Source: Aliikangiella sp. G2MR2-5
GTDB lineage: Bacteria; Pseudomonadota; Gammaproteobacteria; Enterobacterales; Kangiellaceae
Assembly (NCBI RefSeq): GCF_015687155.1
Contig: NZ_JADPQF010000004.1
Coordinates: 469,392-533,391, forward strand
Direction of reading: 5' to 3'
DNA length: 64,000 nucleotides
Shown here: positions 47,552 to 56,424 of the stretch, piece by piece
How positions within the stretch are numbered: position 1 is the first letter of the stretch
How the letters are laid out: each line of letters opens with the position of its first letter
The notes under the pieces: generated by a model
The model's database searches: none
What the model saw: the letters and a program-made list of their open reading frames with translations, nothing else
What the model was told of the DNA's origin: nothing
Position numbers and translations under genes: made by a program

Positions 47552-48601
47552 CTATTCCCGACAGTCTACCGGTAGATAACTGTCTTTCAGGTTTTGTGCG
47601 AAACATTTCCAGTCGTATTCACCACTTGAAGTAAGCTCCGGTGCTAGATAGATCATGCCATTACTCACAGCTTGAGGCTTGTTCAAATAGATTGCAATCG
47701 TACCATTTCTTTCCAGCTGTATTCGATAGTCAGCATGTTGATAATTGCTGGAATCGAGGCCGGTTTGCTCAAGACTTGATGGCCAGGTTCCTTGTTCCAG
47801 AGCAAATTCTGTTACTGCAGGTAACAGTTCTCTTGCTTGCGAGTAGGCTCCGTTAACCTGAACCCTCACTGTGTAATCATGATATGCAGGAATTGCTATT
47901 GCAGCCAAAATGCCGCCGACTGGAATAATGAGTACTAACGCAATGATAGCGATAATACCACCTGCTCCCATACCTCTTGGTGGATTCATATTTGCATTAT
48001 AGATCTGCGCTGAGTCGAAATGTTTATTAACAACAACGCAGTTAGCGATCATATCATGCAAAGCCTGCTTTCGACCGGTGAAAGCCGCCATCAGATAACC
48101 TATCAACAAGGTCATGTTTGAAATTACGCCTGCCAGCTGTCTGCCTGCGGCGTGGACAAAACTCAGTCGCTGTCCTTGTATATCCGTTACCTTGATTCCC
48201 AGAGCTCTCTTTCCCAGAGTAGCTTGACCAGAAGAGCTTTCCAGTAACGCAAAGTACATCCACCTAAGAATAAAAAAACCGAAATACAGCAGCAAGACTT
48301 TTTGCCCCACTGCTACAGCATCGGAACTACCAAATGAAGTTAGCGAGATCCCCAGGCCAAACATTGCAATCAGGAAAGTAATAATAAAGATAACAATTGC
48401 ATCGATAATATAAGCGATCAGCCGTTTCCAGAATCCCGCATAAATAAACTCTGCCGCCATATTAGGGGATTGATAGTTTTGTGCCGCAGGCGCTGAATAG
48501 GGGGAATTGTCGTTATTAGGTGAAACCGCGGTTCCGCAGTTTGTACAAAAGCGAGCTCCTGGTGTTATCGCCGAGCCACAATTAGCGCAGTGGTTACTCA
48601 A
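47552..48601 (-). CDS. Zinc-ribbon, RDD membrane domain and pilin-like C-terminus fusion
   Basis: A 349-residue protein with an unusual order. The N-terminal zinc ribbon has two C-x2-C pairs (HCANCGSAITPGARFCTNCG). An RDD domain of three helices follows (AGFWKRLIAYIIDAIVIFI, with QATLGKRALGIKVTD at its end), then a helix GGIIAIIALVLIIPVGGILAAIAIPAYHDY that continues as a type IV pilin-like stalk and a small C-terminal domain (VRVQVNGAYSQARELLPAVTEF). Function is unknown. It starts at TTG with AAGGA 7 nt upstream. Confidence 0.85.
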   Translation of the reverse strand: MSNHCANCGSAITPGARFCTNCGTAVSPNNDNSPYSAPAAQNYQSPNMAAEFIYAGFWKRLIAYIIDAIVIFIITFLIAMFGLGISLTSFGSSDAVAVGQKVLLLYFGFFILRWMYFALLESSSGQATLGKRALGIKVTDIQGQRLSFVHAAGRQLAGVISNMTLLIGYLMAAFTGRKQALHDMIANCVVVNKHFDSAQIYNANMNPPRGMGAGGIIAIIALVLIIPVGGILAAIAIPAYHDYTVRVQVNGAYSQARELLPAVTEFALEQGTWPSSLEQTGLDSSNYQHADYRIQLERNGTIAIYLNKPQAVSNGMIYLAPELTSSGEYDWKCFAQNLKDSYLPVDCRE

Positions 48602-48765
48602 AATGAAGTCCTTTTATCGGGATTTTATCTGATGTTGCCAAGTTAAGGGGATGCTACCGAACTGTCAAGTTTTCGTCATGATTGGTCTGTTTAAAGCCAT
48701 ATTCTGAGTAGATTAGCTCCCCATCCTGGTTTTAAGCTTGAAGGCTTCTTTACAAGGAGCTCTTC

Positions 48766-50094
48766 ATGAAATCATTATTAACGAATAAATATCTTTGGTT
48801 GCTCTTCATTATTTTCGCCCTGAATATTCCATTGGAAATGATTGAGCATCAGGTCGAGGAACGCAGCATGCAAAGGGACACCGCTAAAACCAGCGTAGCC
48901 AGAAGCTGGACCGGTGCTCAGAAAGTGCTGGGGCCTTTGTTGGTTATTCCCTACGAGCAAAAAAGCAATGTTCGTATTGCTTTAGGCGATGGTACATTTA
49001 AAACCGAAGAAAGGTGGCATAAAGTCTTGATGCCGGTGGCGGCTGAATCTCAGTCATCCCGCGTGAATATTCGAACCCAGACACTGAAAAAAGGTATTTA
49101 TCCGGTACCCGTTTATACATCTTTGCAAGATGTGAATGCCAGCTTTAACCTGGAATCTGTAAAGGCTTTTTTTCGGGAAGAATCTGTCCGCCGGGTCGAA
49201 AAAGCCTATTTAAGTTTCGGCGTAGAGGATGTGCGCGGTATTCTAGGTAAGCCAAAACTCAGCGTTAATCAGGAGCCGACAGAAGTTGAGCCTGGAAGTA
49301 ATCTGACATTCTTTCCATCAGGTGTTAACGCAACGGTTGAAGATAAGCTATTGACCGGCAAGTTGATTGAAGTTGTATTTAGCCTTGAGCTAAAAGGAAT
49401 GGAAGCGTTAGAGTTTATTCCTCTGGGCAAAAGCAATTTTATCGAAGTAAATTCCGACTGGCCTCATCCGAACTTTATAGGCACATTTTTACCGACAGAA
49501 AGAGAAATAAATACTCAAGGATATTCTGCCCAATGGCAAACGGGCATTTTTGCAACGGATATAGTCAATGTACTGGAACGCTGTATGCGGTCGACTTGCG
49601 AAAACGGATTAATTGCCAGCCAGTTTGGGGTAAGACATATTCAGGCGGTGGATATCTATTTACAAACCTTGCGCTCGGTTAAGTATGGTATTCTGACAAT
49701 TGTCGTGACCTTTGCCATATTCCTGCTGTATGAACTGGTAACGCGTAAAGCATCCATCCATCCAGTTGCCTATGCATTAACCGGTTTCTCGTTGGCGATT
49801 TTCTTTTTGCTATTGTTGGCCTTGTCAGAACATCTGACATTTATCTGGGCGTACTGGAGCGCCGCTCTTAGCTGTACATTATTGATCGGATACTATGTTC
49901 GCCATCAAACTCAAAGCGTAGGTGAAGGGGCTGGAATTTTTGTTGTACTCAATCTGTTTTTTCTGGTGCTCTATTTTATTATCGGTGCGGAAGATTACGC
50001 TTTATTGTCCGGGAGTTTCTTACTTTTTGTTCTTCTGGCGACGATAATGTTTGTTACACGAAAAGTCGACTGGTATCGACTGTCTCCAACCTGA
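48766..50094 (+). CDS. creD: CreD family inner membrane protein
   Basis: A 442-residue membrane protein. One N-terminal helix (YLWLLFIIFALNIPLEMI) precedes a large periplasmic domain (VARSWTGAQKVLGPLLVIPY is the family opening) and a bundle of about five C-terminal helices starting at SVKYGILTIVVTFAIFLLYEL. CreD is linked to envelope integrity and colicin and beta-lactam responses. The CreBC two-component system that controls it in E. coli is not in this window. AAGGAG precedes ATG. Confidence 0.93.
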   Translation: MKSLLTNKYLWLLFIIFALNIPLEMIEHQVEERSMQRDTAKTSVARSWTGAQKVLGPLLVIPYEQKSNVRIALGDGTFKTEERWHKVLMPVAAESQSSRVNIRTQTLKKGIYPVPVYTSLQDVNASFNLESVKAFFREESVRRVEKAYLSFGVEDVRGILGKPKLSVNQEPTEVEPGSNLTFFPSGVNATVEDKLLTGKLIEVVFSLELKGMEALEFIPLGKSNFIEVNSDWPHPNFIGTFLPTEREINTQGYSAQWQTGIFATDIVNVLERCMRSTCENGLIASQFGVRHIQAVDIYLQTLRSVKYGILTIVVTFAIFLLYELVTRKASIHPVAYALTGFSLAIFFLLLLALSEHLTFIWAYWSAALSCTLLIGYYVRHQTQSVGEGAGIFVVLNLFFLVLYFIIGAEDYALLSGSFLLFVLLATIMFVTRKVDWYRLSPT

Positions 50095-50152
50095 TCATAG
50101 TATTTTCACTTGAATGCTAGTCGATACTGGTTAGTCAGAGTATCAGTGGAAT

Positions 50153-50195
50153 AAAAAACGCCAGCGACTTATTTGGTGCTGGCGTTTTTCTTTTA
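50153..50195. terminator. Bidirectional terminator between creD and kmo
   Basis: AAAAACGCCAGC (50154-50165) and GCTGGCGTTTTT (50178-50189) form a 12-bp perfect stem with a 12-nt loop. It ends creD on the plus strand and, with T6 on the minus strand, the kynurenine operon. Confidence 0.9.
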
Positions 50196-50237
50196 TTGAA
50201 TTGCTTGAACTACTAAGTTATTTAATAGAATGACCTG

Positions 50238-51602
50238 TCAAGGATTAAGCACCAGTGGTTGAAGCTTTGCCTTAACGAGTTCTTCAGCTTCTGAATAATC
50301 AACCTGTTCTACCGATTCTATGGATTTAGTCAACTGCTGCAAAATCTCTTCCTGAATACTGCCTCGACTTTGCGCTTCTGCATAAGGCAGTCGATGAAAC
50401 ATCACCATGGAATAGCGTGGGCAGAAGTAATCCGGGAATCGCTTTTCAAGTTCAAACGCTAATGCGCTTCGCATCAGAAACTTATCATCACGAACCGAAT
50501 CACGCATGGTAATATAGTTTTCGATCGCCATATCGGCGATAGCGTTGCCATTAGGCTGACGTAACTTATCGGTTTCAGAAAATATTTTTTCCCAGTCACC
50601 GGCGTATTTCTTAATTTGCGCGTCCAGCTCACTGACATCTTCAAATCCGCAGTTCATTCCCTGGCCGTGGAATGGAACAACTGCGTGTGCAGCATCGCCG
50701 ATCAACAGTGCTTTATCCTGATAGTGCCACGGACTGCATCTTACTGTTGCCAGGTGACCCGTGGGGTTTTCAAAATAATCTTTTTCCAGTTCCGGTAACA
50801 AGGGGACTGCGTCAGGAAAGTGTTCGGCAAAAAAGGCATTCAACTTATCTTTATCATTGATATTTTCAAAGCTTATTTCGCCGTCATTCGGCATAAACAA
50901 TGTCACCGTGAAACTTTTATCAAGGTTGGGCAGGGCGATCAGCATGTAGCCGCCGCGAGGCCAGATATGTAGTGCATGAGGTTCCATCTGGAAGTCTCCG
51001 TCACTGCCTGCGGGAATACAAAGTTCTTTGTAGCTGTGACCCAATTGTTCAGCATAATTATGGTCCGAATGGACCGCATGGATTGCGTCACGAACTGCTG
51101 AGGCGCTACCATCAGTTCCTATCACCCGGGTAAAAGGCTTTTCATATTCTTTACCGGTAATTTCATCTTTCAATTGGAGTAGATTATTCTCAAAATCAAC
51201 GCCAATACACTTTTGATTAAAGTGAATGTTGACATTACCTTCCGCTTCAGCCGCGTCCATACATAGCGTATTGAGATCGGCGCGGGAAACAGAGTAGATG
51301 ACCTCTTCCTGTTTTTGTCCGTAGGGCTGCAGATTCAGATTTCCCTCAAGGTCGTGCACCATTCGACCTTTCATGGGAGTCAACATGGCGTTAACCTTGT
51401 CCATCAGGCCGACTTGTTCGAGAGGATAAATCCCGCGATTGGCCAGCGCCAGGTTAATCGAGCGGCCCGCGGAAATATTTTCCTTGCGCATATCCGACCG
51501 TCGTTCAAAAACTTCTACTTCGAATCCGCGTTTGGCCAGAAAAACTGCGGCCAAACTGCCCACCAGACCGGCACCGATCAGGGTGATTTTTTTATCACTC
51601 AT
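50238..51602 (-). CDS. kmo: Kynurenine 3-monooxygenase
   Basis: A 454-residue FAD enzyme that hydroxylates kynurenine to 3-hydroxykynurenine with NADPH and O2. The FAD motif is ITLIGAGLVGSLAAVFLAKRG, then GRSINLALANRG and the second flavin motif ALLIGDAAHAVVPFHGQGMNCGFED. Its ATG overlaps the kynU stop by one base (TAATG), so the two are translationally coupled. It is the last gene of the operon. Length and motifs are those of bacterial Kmo. Confidence 0.95.
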   Translation of the reverse strand: MSDKKITLIGAGLVGSLAAVFLAKRGFEVEVFERRSDMRKENISAGRSINLALANRGIYPLEQVGLMDKVNAMLTPMKGRMVHDLEGNLNLQPYGQKQEEVIYSVSRADLNTLCMDAAEAEGNVNIHFNQKCIGVDFENNLLQLKDEITGKEYEKPFTRVIGTDGSASAVRDAIHAVHSDHNYAEQLGHSYKELCIPAGSDGDFQMEPHALHIWPRGGYMLIALPNLDKSFTVTLFMPNDGEISFENINDKDKLNAFFAEHFPDAVPLLPELEKDYFENPTGHLATVRCSPWHYQDKALLIGDAAHAVVPFHGQGMNCGFEDVSELDAQIKKYAGDWEKIFSETDKLRQPNGNAIADMAIENYITMRDSVRDDKFLMRSALAFELEKRFPDYFCPRYSMVMFHRLPYAEAQSRGSIQEEILQQLTKSIESVEQVDYSEAEELVKAKLQPLVLNP

Positions 51603-52921
51603 TACTTTTCCTCCAGGCTGGTTTTAAGAATTTGAACAAAGCGATAACAATCTTCAAAGCTGTTATACAACGGCACCGGGGCTACCCGGATCACGTTAGG
51701 ATAACGCCAGTCACCGGTGACCCCGGCTTGTTCGATACGTTCGAAAATAACTTTACCGTCAATACCATGAGTATCAACGGTTAAACTCAATTGGCTACCG
51801 TATTCCTGCTCGTTTTCCGGCGTCAGAATTTTAATATCCTCTCCCAGCTCATCTTTGAGCAGGAAGCGCAAGTAGTCAGTCAGCTTTCTGGATTTCTCGG
51901 CCAGTTTTCTTATGCCGCCGGCTTCTTTAATGGTATCCAGTGAAGCGCGAATCGCCGCCAAGGATAAAATCGGTGGGTTGGAAAGCTGCCAGGCTTCTGC
52001 GCTGTGCATCGGTTTAAAAGAGTTTTCCATTTTAAAGCGGTTGGATTTGTCGTGGCCCCACCAGCCGGCAAAGCGCGGAATGTTTTCGTCACTGTGATGG
52101 CGCTCATGTACAAAACAACCGGCGACCGAACCCGGGCCCGAATTTAAATATTTGTAACTACACCAACAGGCAAAGTCGACATTCCAGTCATGCAGCTGCA
52201 TGACGATATTGCCGGCGGCATGGGCAAGATCAAAGCCCACCATGCAGCCTTTGTTGTGACCAGCCTCGGTGATTTCTTTCATTCTGAATACCTGCCCGGT
52301 GTAATACTGAACGCCCGGCAACATAATCAGCGCAATCGAATCGCCTTCTTTTTCGATGATGTCTAAAATATCCTGGTGGCGAATGGTTTCTTCACCGTCG
52401 CGAGGTTTAATCAGTATCATCGATTCTTTCGGATCGTAACCGTGAAACTTTATTTGCGATTCGACGGCATAGTGATCGGAAGGAAAAGCATGGTCTTCGA
52501 TTAAAATTTTATGGCGTGATGCCGTCGGACGATAAAAGCTGACCATCATAAAATGCAGGTTAGCGGTCAAGGAATTCATCGCGACGACTTCGCTTTTATT
52601 CGCGCCGACGAGTTCGGCAAAACCTTCGCTTAAAAATTCGTGATAAGGCATCCAGGGATAATCGCCGGTGAAGTGACCTTTGACGCCGTATTTTTGCCAT
52701 TGGGATAATTCAAAAGCCAAATATTCTTCTGTTTTTTTAGGCTGCAGCCCCAGTGAATTTCCGCACAGGTAGATCTCATCGCTACCGTCTGAGTGTTTGG
52801 GAATATGAAATTGTGTACGCATCGCGCCAATCGGATCTTGTTTATCCATTTTGCGGGCAAATTCGGGGCTATTTTTAAATTGCAGACCGTTTTCAGATTG
52901 AGAGGGATTTTCAAATTGCAT
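51602..52921 (-). CDS. kynU: Kynureninase
   Basis: A 439-residue PLP enzyme that splits 3-hydroxykynurenine (or kynurenine) to 3-hydroxyanthranilate and alanine. Conserved segments: YLCGNSLGLQPKKTEEYL, AMNSLTANLHFMMVSFYRPT, GFDLAHAAGNI and the cofactor lysine in CWCSYKYLNSGPG. ATG 52921 is the family-like start; a longer in-frame start at 52960 has no support. A weak GAG ribosome site lies upstream. It overlaps kmo by one base and follows the cyclase gene by 25 nt. Confidence 0.95.
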   Translation of the reverse strand: MQFENPSQSENGLQFKNSPEFARKMDKQDPIGAMRTQFHIPKHSDGSDEIYLCGNSLGLQPKKTEEYLAFELSQWQKYGVKGHFTGDYPWMPYHEFLSEGFAELVGANKSEVVAMNSLTANLHFMMVSFYRPTASRHKILIEDHAFPSDHYAVESQIKFHGYDPKESMILIKPRDGEETIRHQDILDIIEKEGDSIALIMLPGVQYYTGQVFRMKEITEAGHNKGCMVGFDLAHAAGNIVMQLHDWNVDFACWCSYKYLNSGPGSVAGCFVHERHHSDENIPRFAGWWGHDKSNRFKMENSFKPMHSAEAWQLSNPPILSLAAIRASLDTIKEAGGIRKLAEKSRKLTDYLRFLLKDELGEDIKILTPENEQEYGSQLSLTVDTHGIDGKVIFERIEQAGVTGDWRYPNVIRVAPVPLYNSFEDCYRFVQILKTSLEEK

Positions 52922-52946
52922 GGTTTTTCTCGTAAAAAAATTGTTG

Positions 52947-53768
52947 TTAAAGCGCCACAAGTGGAATTAATTCCGGTCTCGAGGGAACTGCGTCAGTGAC
53001 AATTTCAGGGATTTGCAAATTACACAAATAAAGTCCATCGGCAATATAACTATGAGCGTAAATCATTTCGGTAATCGTCTTGCTGAGAAAAGATGATTCG
53101 TTGATGCTCGTTTTGCCGGGGGGGACTCGCCAGAAAATTCGATGATTACTGAGCATACCTTCATCAAACATCTTATCCACCGAAGGAAAGTCCACCAGCA
53201 AGTGAGAGACACTTCTCTCGACAATATAGCGCATAGCATCGGCGGTTAAGTAAACCGGATAATTTGATTCGTCATAGCAGGCAACTTTTTTCTCTATACC
53301 ATTTGGTTTAGTACGAATAACCAGACCTTCCAGTTGCGAGTCATCAAAGCTATCGAGCGCCGATTCAAGTGCGCGTCGGGAGATCACCAGATTGTCCGGG
53401 TCGAAGCCGGGGGTATAATGATCAGTCACCTCACTCGCTTTGCTGGGGGTTACCGAGATCAGAACACAAGGAAAAAGGTTGCTGCTAATCGCTTGATGAA
53501 CCGGGATCATTTCATTGACAATATGTGAAATGGACTCAGTATGAGTGCCGTTGCAATGGGGAATGATGGTTAGCTGGTTTACATTACAGCTGCCGCCTCT
53601 TTTTGTATCACCAACAAAGCCGCCGCCTTCCAGAGTTTCGCTGGTACAGGCCGGTGCGCCAAAGTGACTGGGCTGCTCGCCATCAGGAAGCAAACTAATG
53701 GCTATCGATCTGGCCTCGCTTAAATCGGCAGAATAGTCTTTGTTATCTATTGTTAGTGAAATTTTCAT
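52947..53768 (-). CDS. kynB: Cyclase family protein, probable kynurenine formamidase
   Basis: A 273-residue metal-dependent hydrolase of the cyclase family. The metal motif HxGTHxx is present as HCNGTHTESISH, and FPSVDKMFDEGML gives the second site region. KynB members remove formate from N-formylkynurenine. The sequence is longer than standard KynB (about 210) and begins with a roughly 60-residue extra region. Context strongly supports the role: ACMSD stops 2 nt before its ATG and kynU follows. The exact reaction is inferred from context. Confidence 0.8.
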   Translation of the reverse strand: MKISLTIDNKDYSADLSEARSIAISLLPDGEQPSHFGAPACTSETLEGGGFVGDTKRGGSCNVNQLTIIPHCNGTHTESISHIVNEMIPVHQAISSNLFPCVLISVTPSKASEVTDHYTPGFDPDNLVISRRALESALDSFDDSQLEGLVIRTKPNGIEKKVACYDESNYPVYLTADAMRYIVERSVSHLLVDFPSVDKMFDEGMLSNHRIFWRVPPGKTSINESSFLSKTITEMIYAHSYIADGLYLCNLQIPEIVTDAVPSRPELIPLVAL

Positions 53769-53770
53769 GA

Positions 53771-54781
53771 CTATTCAAACCGCGACTTTTCCAGTCCCAA
53801 CCATTCCAGAGCGGTGCCGTGGAGTAATCGGGCTTTGGTTTCTTCATTGTTGATGGTTTCGTTAATTAACTTTCCTGGTTCTAGTTCACCCAAAGGAAAT
53901 GGATAGTCGGTTCCCAGCGCTAATTTATCTGCTCCCATCAATTCGATTAGATAATTCAGCATGGCAGGGTCATGTACCAGCGTATCCAGATAAAATTTAT
54001 CCAGGTACTCGCGTGGATTAACATTGTTATCAACCGCCACCAGATCGGGACGACAATTAAAGCCGTGTTCGATTCTGCCGATGGTGGAAGGAAAAGAGCC
54101 ACCGCCGTGGGCAAAGGCAACTTTTAACTGTGGCAGTCTTTCAAACACGCCACCAAAAATCATTGAACAGATCGCCAGTGACGTTTCCGCAGGCATACCG
54201 ACCAGCCAGGGTAGCCAATAGTCCTTCATCTGCTCCTTGCCCATCATGTCCCACGGATGAACAAAAATCGAGGCATCCAGATCTTGCGCAGCTTCAAACA
54301 CAGCAAAGAGTTCCGGTGCATTGAGGTTCCATTCATTAACATGGGAGCCGATTTGTACGCCGGATAAGCCGAGATCTTTGACGCATCTTTCCAGTTCCTT
54401 TATCGCAAGATCCGGAGACTGCAGCGGAATGGTTCCTAATCCCGCAAACCGGGTTGAGTGTTGATCACAGATCCCGGCAATATGATCGTTCAACAGCTTT
54501 GAAATATCGAGAGCGTCTTGTGCTTTTGCCCAGTAACTGAACATCACCGGTACTGTTGAAAGTACCTGCACATCGACTTTATGCTGATCGCATTCGTGCA
54601 TACGCACTTCGGCGTCCCAGCAGTTGGATTCGATTTCACGAAAGAAGGTTTCATCTTTCATCATTCGAGCGCAGCCGCATTTGTGATGGTCCAGATGAAT
54701 CCAGCCTCCGTAGCCGTATTTTTCTTTCAGATCAGGCCATTTTTCCGGCAGTATATGGGTATGAATATCAATGGTTAGCAT
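53771..54781 (-). CDS. 2-amino-3-carboxymuconate-6-semialdehyde decarboxylase (ACMSD)
   Basis: A 336-residue zinc amidohydrolase. The metal ligands fit [20 protein letters not shown] at the start, [30 protein letters not shown] and the catalytic Asp in [11 protein letters not shown]. It decarboxylates the ring-cleavage product of 3-hydroxyanthranilate to 2-aminomuconate semialdehyde, diverting it from quinolinate and NAD synthesis. GAGAAG precedes ATG. The dioxygenase gene lies 13 nt upstream. The Pseudomonas equivalent is NbaD. Confidence 0.93.
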   Translation of the reverse strand: MLTIDIHTHILPEKWPDLKEKYGYGGWIHLDHHKCGCARMMKDETFFREIESNCWDAEVRMHECDQHKVDVQVLSTVPVMFSYWAKAQDALDISKLLNDHIAGICDQHSTRFAGLGTIPLQSPDLAIKELERCVKDLGLSGVQIGSHVNEWNLNAPELFAVFEAAQDLDASIFVHPWDMMGKEQMKDYWLPWLVGMPAETSLAICSMIFGGVFERLPQLKVAFAHGGGSFPSTIGRIEHGFNCRPDLVAVDNNVNPREYLDKFYLDTLVHDPAMLNYLIELMGADKLALGTDYPFPLGELEPGKLINETINNEETKARLLHGTALEWLGLEKSRFE

Positions 54782-54794
54782 TGCTTCTCATTCC

Positions 54795-55325
54795 TTAATC
54801 AAATTCGTGTTTATTGTGTGGCATAACTTCACCGCACTGGCTGCAAGTTCGTAACTCTTCACTGGAAAGAAAGCGGTTAAAAACTGCGCCAAAATCATTT
54901 TCGATATCTCGAAGTGGAAAAAACTCTTCGTAGAGTTTGTGATTGCATTTTTCACAGAACCACATCAGCGCGTCGGTTTCATCTGGGCGACGAACCTGTT
55001 CAATAACGAGTCCAATCGAGTTTTCAAAACGTACCGGGGAATGAGGGACTTTGGGCGGCAACAGAAAGACTTCACCCGCTTTAATCGGGTACTCGACTAC
55101 TTTGCCATCCTGCTGAGTTCGAAGCAGCATTTCGCCTTCCAGCTGGTAGAAAAATTCGGGACCTTCATTGTAATGAAAATCTTTGCGACCATTGGGGCCT
55201 CCGACCACCATGATAATCATATCACCCTCACGATAGACTTCCTTATTACAGACCGGCGGCTTGAGTTTATCGCGGTTGTCTTCTATCCATTTTTGGAAGT
55301 TGATTACCTGCATTGGTGCACTCAT
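54795..55325 (-). CDS. 3-hydroxyanthranilate 3,4-dioxygenase
   Basis: A 176-residue cupin dioxygenase that opens 3-hydroxyanthranilate to 2-amino-3-carboxymuconate semialdehyde. The Fe(II) ligands are in the cupin blocks [18 protein letters not shown] and [13 protein letters not shown]. Two C-x2-C pairs near the C-terminus (CEKCNHKL and CSQCGEV) form the rubredoxin-like iron site typical of the bacterial enzyme. ATG 55325 has AGAGGA 7 nt upstream. Its leader contains the 7-bp repeat array. Equivalent names: NbaC, HaaO. Confidence 0.95.
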   Translation of the reverse strand: MSAPMQVINFQKWIEDNRDKLKPPVCNKEVYREGDMIIMVVGGPNGRKDFHYNEGPEFFYQLEGEMLLRTQQDGKVVEYPIKAGEVFLLPPKVPHSPVRFENSIGLVIEQVRRPDETDALMWFCEKCNHKLYEEFFPLRDIENDFGAVFNRFLSSEELRTCSQCGEVMPHNKHEFD

Positions 55326-55408
55326 ATTCAAATCCTCTGTTTTTTGAAGTTCTAAGCCATTGATTTCAGATTTTTATTTTAAGAAATCACACATTTTTGA
55401 AATGCTTC

Positions 55409-55498
55409 TTATCACTTATCACTTATCACTTATCACTTATCACTTATCACTTATCACTTATCACTTATCACTTATCACTTATCACTTATCACTTATCA
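55409..55498. repeat. Heptanucleotide tandem repeat (TTATCAC), about 12.9 copies
   Basis: Twelve perfect TTATCAC copies and a partial thirteenth occupy 90 bp between the ridA-like gene and the dioxygenase gene. On the coding strand the unit is GTGATAA, which has a stop in every frame. The array supplies the last lysine and stop codon of the ridA-like gene. A perfect 7-bp array of this length is prone to slippage. Confidence 0.98.
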
Positions 55499-55926
55499 TC
55501 TTTAATCGTCGCAATACACTTAAGCTCGATTGCAATCGGTGTCGGTAAGCAATTGATTTCTACCGTGGTTCGGCAAGGTTGATTATCGGCAAAGTACTCG
55601 GCATAAATTTTGTTGTAAGTTTTAAAGTCGTCTTTCATATTGGTTAAAAACACAGTGACATCGACTAACTCCATCCAGCTCGAACCTGACTCTTGCAAGA
55701 TGGTTCTCACGTTTTCAAAAACGCTGCGGCACTGGGCTTCAATATCGTATTCTTTAATGCTGCCATCTTCATTTAAGGTAACTCCCGGTATATCTGTGGT
55801 GCCAGCCTTTCGAGGACCCACCCCGGATAAAAAAAGGAGGTTACCAACTTTTCTGGCATGAGGATAAAGGCCTACAGGCTTAGGGGCTTTTTCGGTACTA
55901 AATTTGTCTTGTTCGCTCATAGTCAT
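55489..55926 (-). CDS. RidA family protein, probable 2-aminomuconate deaminase
   Basis: A 145-residue RidA/YjgF-fold protein. Typical motifs: GLYPHARKVGNLLFLSGVGPRKAGT, the middle stretch VFENVRTILQESGSSWMELVDVTVFLTNMKDDF and the C-terminal RTTVEINCLPTPIAIELKCIA, with the arginine that binds the imine substrate carboxylate. In the ACMSD pathway a RidA member (NbaF type) deaminates 2-aminomuconate, and its position as first gene of this operon supports that role. Its stop codon lies in the repeat array. ATG 55926 or ATG 55920 is the start. Confidence 0.85.
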   Translation of the reverse strand: MTMSEQDKFSTEKAPKPVGLYPHARKVGNLLFLSGVGPRKAGTTDIPGVTLNEDGSIKEYDIEAQCRSVFENVRTILQESGSSWMELVDVTVFLTNMKDDFKTYNKIYAEYFADNQPCRTTVEINCLPTPIAIELKCIATIKDDK

Positions 55927-56424
55927 TTATATCTTTTAGATTGATTAAGAGTGGCAAAGCCACTGGTTGAAGTCTTAGACCTCTTCGTACTGGTTTTTAA
56001 CTTCCTGAAATTCAGGCTTAAAGATTAAGTCTTGTCAGTTTGAGATTAGACTCAGTTTATCGGCGATTTTCGCGAAGCCGATAAACTTATCTGCTCGCTA
56101 GTAAAAATAGCACAAATCGTGGACGAGGGCGGACCGCCCTGATTAATTCAAAGAGGCTAGTTTAGAATAAATTTGCAGCCATGCTGACTTGCAAAGATAT
56201 TAAGTGATGTTTTTGCTTTTGGGTCGAAAAACATATGGAGTTATATCAGTTTATGTCTGAGTATTTCTAAATCGTTAACAAAAATTCCGGTAAATCCGAC
56301 CATAATTTAACCGCTTAAACCAGCATTTGTAAAGAAAATTCCCTTTGAAGCCAGGCTTTTGATAGCAAAAAGCGGTTTTAGATAAGTCTGCATCGGCCTT
56401 GATTGTCTTTAACCTATTTTCAGA
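55927..56424. other. Intergenic region with two inverted repeats
   Basis: About 500 bases upstream of the kynurenine operon. A 10-bp perfect stem with a 12-nt loop lies at 56055-56086 (GTTTATCGGC/GCCGATAAAC), and a 15-bp near-palindrome with an odd centre at 56126-56140 (AGGGCGG-A-CCGCCCT). No gene is seen. The operon promoter must lie here; the repeats may be operators or the terminator of the lipoprotein gene upstream. Confidence 0.6.

Noticed and set aside
55409..55498. The TTATCAC array as a coding repeat (plus-strand frames encoding Leu-Ile-Thr-Tyr-His runs)
   Set aside because: These frames exist only because the plus strand of a 7-bp repeat lacks stops; no ribosome site, and the region is an operon spacer.
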